Origin: Gammaproteobacteria bacterium
GTDB lineage: Bacteria > Pseudomonadota > Gammaproteobacteria > Pseudomonadales > Cellvibrionaceae
Direction of reading: 5' to 3'
DNA length: 64,000 bases
Assembly (NCBI GenBank): GCA_004172865.1
Contig: SEBV01000004.1
Coordinates: 124,001-188,000 of the forward strand
Shown here in pieces: positions 9,493 through 16,407 of this stretch. Below the pieces are notes generated by a model. That model had not been told where the DNA came from. It did no database searches and saw nothing but the letters and a program-made list of their open reading frames with translations. Every line of letters starts with the position of its first letter. Positions within the stretch are counted from its first letter, which is position 1. A program made the position numbers and the translations under genes.

Positions 9493-11253
9493 CTAGCCTT
9501 TCAACAGAGACAAGACTTGTTGTGGTCGAGCATTAGCTTGCGCCAACATTGCAGTTGCAGCCTGTTGCAATACTTGCGAGCGGCTAAGAGACGCTGTTTC
9601 TGCAGCGAAGTCAGCATCCACAATTCGTGAACGAGCAGCTGAGGTTTTCTCTGATACGTTTGCCAAGTTGCTAATAGTGAATTCCAAGCGGTTATTGATC
9701 GCACCCATTTCTGCACGAGTACTACTTACTTGAGTAATCGCTTTGTCAATTATACCTATGGCATTTTGCGCACCAGCAGCAGTAGAAATATCAATATTGT
9801 TTATCGAGCCGGTGCCATCTGCAGCATTTCGCTCCAAAAATCCAAATTGAGTTAATACTTTCGCGGCTGTTGCGTTGGTGCCATATTTAATGGCGATATC
9901 TGCACCAGACACTGAGGTTAGCTGAATGGCGTCAGTTGCAGCCGCAGCCGCACCATCAGCCCAGGTTCCCATTGATGCAACTACACCTGTCTCGGCAGAT
10001 TGTAAATTAAGTTGTTTGATCACAGCTGCCGCATCTACCGTGGCAGTACCTGTAAAGGTTATCGCTTTGATGGAGACGCCGTTGATAATAATATCGCCAT
10101 CATTACTGGTGCCCGCAACGGCAGTAAGGCTTGCACCTTGCAAATCTTTAGTATCGCTTTGAGGATCAAGACCTGCAGCATACAAAAGCGCGTCCGTACC
10201 GGCGGTTGCATCTGTTTCAATTTTTACGCCGTTTTTACCCACACTGGTATCGCTGATGACTACAGAGAAAGTACCTGTATTCGGACCCGCACCAAAACCG
10301 GAGGCAGCATTGTTGGTACTGGCGTCTGTCACTGTGATGGACTCCGCACCTGGCTTATCCAATACCAGACGGCCGCTATCACTTAGTTTTGCCTCAATAC
10401 CAGTTTCAGCGGTGATTTTCTTAATTAATTCATCCATGCTGTTTGTGCCGGTCAACTGATAGGTCTGCGTATTCCCGTCAGCGTCTTTAACAGCAATCGT
10501 TAACTTGTCAACTCCCGCTACCAAAACCCCGGTGCCGACGCTGGCAGCTTTGTACTCGACTGTAGCAGACGCTTCCGCGCCCTTACCGTCCAGACTATTG
10601 TTAATAATTTTAAGTGCGTCGTTTACGGTGACTGCGGCAGCCAAGCTGGCAATAGGAGTGTCATTTACAGTCCAGCTGCCTGCCACCAATGCTTTGAGAG
10701 CGGCGACCGTGGTTGCTTTACCAGTAATGTCCCCAGAGGAACCACCCAACTTATCAGTGTTGAATGAAGGAACTTTGATGCCAATGGTTTGATTGGCTTC
10801 TGAACCAACTTGTAAATTCGTTGTGCCGAGCGAACCATCTAACAAATTCTGACCGTTGAACGATGTAGAAGACGCAATACGATTAAGTTCGCTTTTAAGT
10901 TGTTGCGTTTCAGCATTCAATTGCGAGCGGTCTGCATCGCTATAAATTCCGTTCGCGGATTGAATCGCAAGTTCACGTGCGCGTTGCAAAATATTGGTTA
11001 CTTCTTGCAATGCACCTTCAGCGGTTTGAATTAATGAAATACCGTCGTTGGCATTTCGTATTGCTTGATCCAAGCCACGTACTTGCGAGGTCATACGATT
11101 CGAAATCGCTAAACCGGCGGCATCGTCTTTCGCAGAGTTAATGCGTTGGCCTGATGACAAACGTTCTGTTGCTTTATCTAATGCGCCACCAGAATTCATC
11201 AATTGACGCTGAGAGTTCAGAGACGCTACGTTGGTATTAATAACTAAAGACAT
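9493..11253 (-). CDS. fliC: Flagellin (copy 1)
   Basis: This is the main filament subunit, exported by the flagellar type III system. The start chosen is ATG at 11253 (MSLVINTNVASLNSQ), because AGGAG lies just upstream and family members begin there. An upstream in-frame start would add 32 residues not seen in flagellins. The protein has 586 aa. The conserved N domain (about 1-140) has RLSSGQRINSAKDDAAGLAI. The C domain (about 500-586) has RSRIVDADFAAETASLSRSQ. The variable centre (about 170-490) contains IN-motif-like repeats such as GDIIINGVSIKAI and is closely related to the centre of flagellin 2, which shows gene duplication. It has a sigma54-type promoter, whereas flagellin 2 has a sigma28 promoter. 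Confidence 0.96.
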   Translation of the reverse strand: MSLVINTNVASLNSQRQLMNSGGALDKATERLSSGQRINSAKDDAAGLAISNRMTSQVRGLDQAIRNANDGISLIQTAEGALQEVTNILQRARELAIQSANGIYSDADRSQLNAETQQLKSELNRIASSTSFNGQNLLDGSLGTTNLQVGSEANQTIGIKVPSFNTDKLGGSSGDITGKATTVAALKALVAGSWTVNDTPIASLAAAVTVNDALKIINNSLDGKGAEASATVEYKAASVGTGVLVAGVDKLTIAVKDADGNTQTYQLTGTNSMDELIKKITAETGIEAKLSDSGRLVLDKPGAESITVTDASTNNAASGFGAGPNTGTFSVVISDTSVGKNGVKIETDATAGTDALLYAAGLDPQSDTKDLQGASLTAVAGTSNDGDIIINGVSIKAITFTGTATVDAAAVIKQLNLQSAETGVVASMGTWADGAAAAATDAIQLTSVSGADIAIKYGTNATAAKVLTQFGFLERNAADGTGSINNIDISTAAGAQNAIGIIDKAITQVSSTRAEMGAINNRLEFTISNLANVSEKTSAARSRIVDADFAAETASLSRSQVLQQAATAMLAQANARPQQVLSLLKG

Positions 11254-11415
11254 AATATATCTCCTAAGGATTTTCCTGCTCAGAGTCTTAACTCTTTGCG
11301 ACAAGTCGTTGATGAAGCCTGCAAGAAACTTGAAAACTTCTGGTGGCAAATCCCGGCAAACTCATTTGATGTTATGCGTCAGGATTTTGTTACTTCTTTG
11401 CCTAAATGACTTTTT

Positions 11416-11430
11416 GCACAGACTGTGCCA
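11416..11430 (-). promoter_or_regulatory. Probable sigma54 (-24/-12) promoter of flagellin 1
   Basis: TGGCACAGTCTGTGC on the minus strand keeps GG and GC at -24/-12 spacing, with one mismatch in the TTGC element. It predicts a leader of about 150 nt before the ATG at 11253. No sigma28 element was seen in this gap. The 300-bp gap 11254-11553 otherwise holds the flaG terminator. Confidence 0.55.
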
Positions 11431-11489
11431 AAAACAATCAATTGATTTTTTTGGACGGAAAAACCTTAGAAAATAAAACAAAAAAAATG

Positions 11490-11520
11490 CAAAAAAAAAG
11501 GATTAGCGTGAGCTAATCCT
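11490..11520 (-). terminator. Rho-independent terminator of flaG
   Basis: A 9-bp stem AGGATTAGC/GCTAATCCT with a 4-nt loop (11499-11520) is followed, in the minus direction, by a run of nine T. It lies 34 bp past the flaG stop. Confidence 0.88.
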
Positions 11521-11553
11521 CTTAAAAAATAAAAAATTACTTAAAAAATCTTA

Positions 11554-11934
11554 CTAGGCTTGCGCGTTCAACATTTGGAAAGAACCTTCAGAATCCGTGC
11601 TACGAGCGAGTTTCAAGAAGGTTTCATCGGGAATTTGGCGAATAATTTGCTGAGTTCCACGATCCAAAACTTTTACTACTGTCTCACCTGAAGATTTGTC
11701 GTAACTAAAATGTAAATCGCGTTGAGTTGACTGTATGTAGTCATTCATTTGCTTTACAGCAGCTTCAACTTTTTCTTGCATTTCTTTGACGGAACTAGGT
11801 TCACTTGTTGCCGCTTTTGCCGCTACCGGCAATTCATTGCCACCCTTTTGCGGTTTTACACCAGCCACCTGAGAGGAAGTCTCTACCAATCTTATCGGTG
11901 TCGGTGTTGATACTGCTTTTGGTATATCGTTCAT
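11554..11934 (-). CDS. flaG: Flagellar protein FlaG
   Basis: FlaG is a small cytoplasmic flagellar protein of polar flagella that influences filament length. The 126-aa product has a low-complexity N half and the conserved C half (LHFSYDKSSGETVVKVLD, then TQQIIRQIPDETFLKL) typical of FlaG. It lies 58 bp downstream of flagellin 2, separated by a perfect 11-bp hairpin, and ends at its own terminator. It is therefore probably co-transcribed with flagellin 2 by partial read-through. Its usual neighbour fliD is about 9 kb away. Confidence 0.92.
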   Translation of the reverse strand: MNDIPKAVSTPTPIRLVETSSQVAGVKPQKGGNELPVAAKAATSEPSSVKEMQEKVEAAVKQMNDYIQSTQRDLHFSYDKSSGETVVKVLDRGTQQIIRQIPDETFLKLARSTDSEGSFQMLNAQA

Positions 11935-11953
11935 AATTAAGCCCTCTAATCAG

Positions 11954-11985
11954 AGCGTCACAAGTAATCAATACCTTGTGACGCT
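11954..11985 (-). repeat. Perfect 11-bp inverted repeat between flagellin 2 and flaG
   Basis: AGCGTCACAAG and CTTGTGACGCT are separated by 10 nt. No T-run follows in the minus direction, so it is more likely an mRNA 3'-stabilising or partial-termination hairpin than a full terminator. Confidence 0.75.
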
Positions 11986-11992
11986 AGTGATC

Positions 11993-13765
11993 TTATCTCA
12001 AGAGTGACAACACATTTTGTGGGCGTTGGTTGGCTTGCGCAAGCATGGCTGTTGCAGCTTGTTGTAATACTGTAGCACGACTCAAACTTGCAGTCTCCGA
12101 TGCGAAGTCAGCATCTACGATACGTGAGCGAGCTGAAGTCGTTTTCTCAGAAATACTGGACAAGTTGCTTACAGTAAAGTCCAAACGGTTACTCACAGCA
12201 CCGAGGTTTGCAAGAGAACTACTTACCTGGTCAATCGCTTTGTCGATAATGGCCAAACTTGATTGAGCACCAGCTTGAGTAGAGATGTTTACGCTGCTCA
12301 CTGAACCAGTGCCTTCGGCAGCATTACGCTCTTTAAAGCCAAATTGCTTCAATACAGTAGCTGAAGTAGCATTTTCACCGTATTTGATAGAGATGTCTTT
12401 ACCTGTAGTCGAGGTCAACTGAATTGCAGTAGTTGAAGCCGCTGCTGCGCCATCTTTCCAAGAACCTGCTGATGCTACTACACCGGTTTGAGCTGATTGC
12501 GCGTTCAATTGCTTGATTACAGCAGCGATATCAGTTGCAGTTGTAGCGGTAAAAGTGATCGATTTAATCGCCACGCCGTTGATATTGATATCGCCATCAT
12601 TTGATGTACCTGCTACCGCGGTAATATCTGCACCTTGAAGATCTTTGGTGTCGCTTTGCTCATCAAAACCAGCTGCAATTAAAAGTGCGTCAGTACCAGC
12701 TGAAGCGTTAACTTCAACTTTTACACCTTTCTTATCGCTACTAGTGTCAGTAAATGCGATAGAGAAAGTATTTGAGTTGGCCGCAGTCAAAATACCGGAG
12801 GCAGCTTGGCTTGTGGTGTTGTCAGTTGCAGTAATAGATTCTGAACCGGCTTTAGTTAACACCAACTTGCCGCTTTCGTTAAGCTTGGCTTGAACGCTGG
12901 TTTCAGAGTTAATTTTCTTAACTAACTCATCCATATTGTTAGTGCCAGTTAATACGTAGCTTTGAGTGTTGCCATCAGCATCTTTAACAGCAATTGTCAG
13001 TTTATCAGTACCGGCTTTCAACACACCGCTACCTACGTTGCCTGCTTTCAATTCAGTGCTTGCAGATGCAACAGCGCCTTTGCCATCAAGGCTGGTGTTA
13101 ATTACTTTCAACGCGTCGTTTACAGTTACAACAGCACTTAGATCGCCAATGTCGGTGTCATTAACACTCCATGAAGGTGCCGCAGCTGCAGTATTGGTTA
13201 AGGCTTTTACAGCGGCGATAGTCGTTGCTTTACCAACCACGTCAGTTGAGCTGCCGCCTAGTGCGTTAGTGGTGAAGTTACCAATGGTGAAGTTGATGCT
13301 TTGGCTTGAGTAAGCACCTACTTGCAAGCTGGTGCTACCCAAATTACCGTCCAACAAGTTTTTGCCGTTGAATGATGTGGTGTTAGCAATACGATCCAAT
13401 TCTTGCTTAAGTTGTTCAGATTCAGCGTTCAAAGTGCCGCGGTCTGCGTCGTTGTAGATACCGTTCGAAGACTGTACCGCTAGTTCACGCATACGTTGCA
13501 AAATGTTGGTGGTTTGAGTCAAAGCACCGTCAGCGGTTTGAATCATAGACACGCCGTCGTTCGCGTTACGTACCGCTTGATCCAAGCCGCGAATTTGTGA
13601 AGTCATACGGTTTGAAATCGCCAAGCCTGCAGCATCGTCTTTAGCTGAGTTGATACGTTGACCTGATGACAAACGTTGAGTCGCTTGATCCAGGGCAGTA
13701 CCTGAGTTCATCAATTGACGTTGAGTGTTAATGGAAGCTGTGTTTGTGTTAATTACTAAAGCCAT
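11993..13765 (-). CDS. fliC: Flagellin (copy 2)
   Basis: This is the second filament subunit, 590 aa. The start MALVINTNTASINTQ has AGGGGA upstream. The N domain (about 1-140) and C domain (about 505-590, RSRIVDADFASETASLSR) are canonical. The centre carries the same modules as flagellin 1, for example DKLTIAVKDADGNTQ and GDININGVAIKSI, with scattered substitutions, so the pair are diverged tandem duplicates. A clean sigma28 promoter lies about 100 bp upstream. The order flgL - FliT-like - flagellin 2 - flaG - flagellin 1 resembles Vibrio-type flagellin loci. Confidence 0.96.
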   Translation of the reverse strand: MALVINTNTASINTQRQLMNSGTALDQATQRLSSGQRINSAKDDAAGLAISNRMTSQIRGLDQAVRNANDGVSMIQTADGALTQTTNILQRMRELAVQSSNGIYNDADRGTLNAESEQLKQELDRIANTTSFNGKNLLDGNLGSTSLQVGAYSSQSINFTIGNFTTNALGGSSTDVVGKATTIAAVKALTNTAAAAPSWSVNDTDIGDLSAVVTVNDALKVINTSLDGKGAVASASTELKAGNVGSGVLKAGTDKLTIAVKDADGNTQSYVLTGTNNMDELVKKINSETSVQAKLNESGKLVLTKAGSESITATDNTTSQAASGILTAANSNTFSIAFTDTSSDKKGVKVEVNASAGTDALLIAAGFDEQSDTKDLQGADITAVAGTSNDGDININGVAIKSITFTATTATDIAAVIKQLNAQSAQTGVVASAGSWKDGAAAASTTAIQLTSTTGKDISIKYGENATSATVLKQFGFKERNAAEGTGSVSSVNISTQAGAQSSLAIIDKAIDQVSSSLANLGAVSNRLDFTVSNLSSISEKTTSARSRIVDADFASETASLSRATVLQQAATAMLAQANQRPQNVLSLLR

Positions 13766-13862
13766 GATGAATCCCCTAGAGTGATTTGGTTCTGCAGCAC
13801 TGATGCTGAAGTTAGTCGGTTGTGAAGCCTGAACATCATTCGCAACAGCGCTTCTGTAAAGG

Positions 13863-13889
13863 TTATCGTCCGACTTTTCACTAGCTTTA
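13863..13889 (-). promoter_or_regulatory. Sigma28 (FliA) promoter of flagellin 2
   Basis: On the minus strand TAAA (13886-13889), exactly 15 nt, then GACGATAA (13863-13870). This differs from the consensus TAAA-N15-GCCGATAA at one base. It predicts a leader of about 90 nt. Confidence 0.88.
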
Positions 13890-13988
13890 GGGATTTTTTA
13901 TATAAAACTTAAAACATTTATTGCAGAATTTGATTATTTGTAGTGCGGTTAGTTATAACAAAGAGAAATTGAAAGATTTATCGTCAAC

Positions 13989-14315
13989 TTACTGACCGTA
14001 TGCATTCAACGCTTTGTTAGATTGCATCATTTGACGTAATTCTGACGAAATTCTTTCACGTTCCAGGGATGTATAACTGTCTAAATCATCATTTAAAAAT
14101 TGAATTTTTGCGATTATATTTTTGGCGGTCTCATTTAAACCTGCATCGCTAATCGTTTTTAGATAAGTTTTATCCTCAAGCAATGCTACCTGTTGCTGAT
14201 ATTTTACCGCAGCAACATCTAAAGCTTCCCAATCTTGAGCTCCGGCTAACTCAGTTAACTCCTGCGCACGATTCATAATTTCATTGAGAGGCTGCAAAAT
14301 TTCATTGTCAGTCAT
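13989..14315 (-). CDS. FliT-like flagellar chaperone
   Basis: This is a small, mostly helical protein (108 aa from the ATG at 14315). A GTG at 14324 would add three residues, but GGTGATC is better placed for the ATG. The C terminus, with ISSELRQMMQSNKALNAYGQ, resembles FliT/FlaI proteins, which chaperone FliD and other late export substrates in the cytoplasm. It lies 55 bp after flgL and before flagellin 2. That is unusual because FliT normally follows FliS near fliD. The family call rests on size, helical character, the C-terminal motif and context. Confidence 0.65.
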   Translation of the reverse strand: MTDNEILQPLNEIMNRAQELTELAGAQDWEALDVAAVKYQQQVALLEDKTYLKTISDAGLNETAKNIIAKIQFLNDDLDSYTSLERERISSELRQMMQSNKALNAYGQ

Positions 14316-14370
14316 TGTGATCACCAGTATTTAACAAATCATAAAAATAGCGTCGAGCTAAAAATCATAT

Positions 14371-16314
14371 CTACATATATTTAAACAGGCTAAGCTCGCT
14401 TACTCTAATGAAGCTTTGTTGCGATGCACTTAATACAAATGTTTGCATCTGCAAACGTGTTGAGGCTTCAGCATAATCTACATCTTGAAGCTGAGACAAT
14501 ATTTCCTTGCTATTTAACTCAACGTCTAAATTTAAATCTTTTGTGCTTTCCAACATATTTTGGCGCGCGCCAACCTCGCCCTGAACAGAGGCTATGTTCG
14601 TCATAACATTTCCAAGATTACTTAACGTTTTCGCAATCATTGCGGCCAAATCATCTTTACTTTGTTGCGTACCATCAACTCCTTTCATCGCCTCACTAAA
14701 ACGTGACACAGTAGTAAGCAGACTTTGGTTTTGTGTTGATTCAATTACAAACTTATCACCAGGCGACGCTAAGACACCTTGTGAAGAACTAACGCCGCTC
14801 CCGGTAATTCCCATTGCCGCATAAGCATTTGGAGTACCGTTGGAAATTGTGATGACCGAATTATTAAGAGACGATAGACCGTCCGGTGTTGCAACAATCC
14901 CCAATTTCGCCAAGGCCAATGAATTACTGGAATTATTCAATGCCGTTGCGAGACTTGCCGCATCAGTCACATTGGTTGTTAATTGTAATCTTTCTGTTTT
15001 TCCATTAACGGTAATATCAACCGTGCCTGGCGTTACAGAAAAATCATAGGGAGATGCCACCAACGGAATATTTGGAGATATGGTTCCTGTACCTTGAGTA
15101 CCAATACCTGTCACCGTATCTGTAGCAGCAGAACCATTTTTAACGGTGATATTTAAACCGGTTGCCGATGTAAAACCACTCGCGGTTAAAGTAATGCCAA
15201 GGTTTTGTAATTTTTTGAAATTCGCTGCCGCTGCAGTCCCGGCATTAGCGGGATTATCATAAAAAGTTTTATCGCCGCCACCCAACGCAGTGACTAAATT
15301 ATTCAAGCTGTCAGCGCCAGAATTTGTAGTGATATTTTGATCTAGCGTCAAACGTTCAGTAATACCACCGACAGTAATTTCAATAGTCGATGAATTACCT
15401 GCTCCAGAAAAATCTGTAGGTGTAAACGCTCCTAATGGAACACTTGCTGGTTTAGCGGCAACGCCGGAGCCAGGTATACCCGAAATGGCAAATTTAGCAC
15501 CGTTAATTTTTATATCTTGCCCAGCAACGTAAAGTTGCTTATCGACCAATACTTTTCCAGATGAATCAGTAATGGTGTAATTAGGTGAAGATGGTGTTAC
15601 CGCAGAATTAGCGTTAAAAGTTACCACCATATCTTGTGGAAATAATTTATCAAACGCGGCTTGATCGTAAATATTACCCACGCTGATAATAGCTGGCGGG
15701 TTCGCTTTATTAGAGGGACTCGCACTGGTATTAAATGTTTTGTTAGCGCTGGGGATGTCTGAAAATATTTTTTTACCAGAATCATTTACCGCAACAGTTA
15801 CTGAGCTGGATGCCTGAATAAACAACTGACCTTCATCGCCTTGATAAGAATAATTTCCGCCACCATTACTAACAAATGGTTGGGTTTCACTTTGGAAGCC
15901 TGCAAAAATATATTGACCAGACGCATTGCGAGTATTCTGCAAAGCCAGCAATTCACTTAATCGACTATCTACTTCTGCAGCGATCGCTTTGTAATCCGAT
16001 GATGTCATTACGGCGGTGTTACCAGCATTAACGGCTAATTCTTTTAATCTTGTTATCAAAGTAACAACCGATTGCAAAGTCGTATCTTCCAGCGTCAAGT
16101 TATTATCGGCGCTGTCGATATTTTTACTAAATTGTGTGGTGCGACCAATTTCCTGATTGAGCATTAAAATAGCAGTCGCTGCAACAGGATCATCTGCAGA
16201 TGAAAGCACACGCTTACCGCTGGATATTTGTTGTTGAGTTTTATCGACCGCAATTTGCGCGTCACGCATGCCAATATTTGCAACGCTATATATTTGTGAG
16301 GAAGATACGCGCAT
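14371..16314 (-). CDS. flgL: Hook-filament junction protein FlgL (HAP3)
   Basis: FlgL joins the hook-associated ring to the filament outside the cell. The start is ATG at 16314 (MRVSSSQIYSVANIG), preceded by TTGGAGAA. The longer frame adds 16 unlikely residues. The N part has DKTQQQISSGKRVLSSADDP and the C part QDVDYAEASTRLQMQ, both flagellin-like and typical of FlgL. At 647 aa it is about 200 aa longer than many FlgL proteins. The extra region includes two tandem related modules (about residues 307-410 and 428-508) that share an ITVxGxTERL start and an LGI...NG core. It follows flgK in the same transcript. Confidence 0.94.
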   Translation of the reverse strand: MRVSSSQIYSVANIGMRDAQIAVDKTQQQISSGKRVLSSADDPVAATAILMLNQEIGRTTQFSKNIDSADNNLTLEDTTLQSVVTLITRLKELAVNAGNTAVMTSSDYKAIAAEVDSRLSELLALQNTRNASGQYIFAGFQSETQPFVSNGGGNYSYQGDEGQLFIQASSSVTVAVNDSGKKIFSDIPSANKTFNTSASPSNKANPPAIISVGNIYDQAAFDKLFPQDMVVTFNANSAVTPSSPNYTITDSSGKVLVDKQLYVAGQDIKINGAKFAISGIPGSGVAAKPASVPLGAFTPTDFSGAGNSSTIEITVGGITERLTLDQNITTNSGADSLNNLVTALGGGDKTFYDNPANAGTAAAANFKKLQNLGITLTASGFTSATGLNITVKNGSAATDTVTGIGTQGTGTISPNIPLVASPYDFSVTPGTVDITVNGKTERLQLTTNVTDAASLATALNNSSNSLALAKLGIVATPDGLSSLNNSVITISNGTPNAYAAMGITGSGVSSSQGVLASPGDKFVIESTQNQSLLTTVSRFSEAMKGVDGTQQSKDDLAAMIAKTLSNLGNVMTNIASVQGEVGARQNMLESTKDLNLDVELNSKEILSQLQDVDYAEASTRLQMQTFVLSASQQSFIRVSELSLFKYM

Positions 16315-16407
16315 GATAATTCTCCAATAAAACCTTAACAGTAAATGATGCTTTCTTGTCAAATAGACTCATCAATTCAAATCATTGTAAGTATGCGAAT
16401 TTGATTC

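Noticed and set aside
11416-11430. LexA-like palindrome (GCACAG-A-CTGTGC) at the flagellin 1 promoter
   Set aside because: The arms do not fit CTG-N10-CAG spacing; the -24/-12 reading explains the sequence better.
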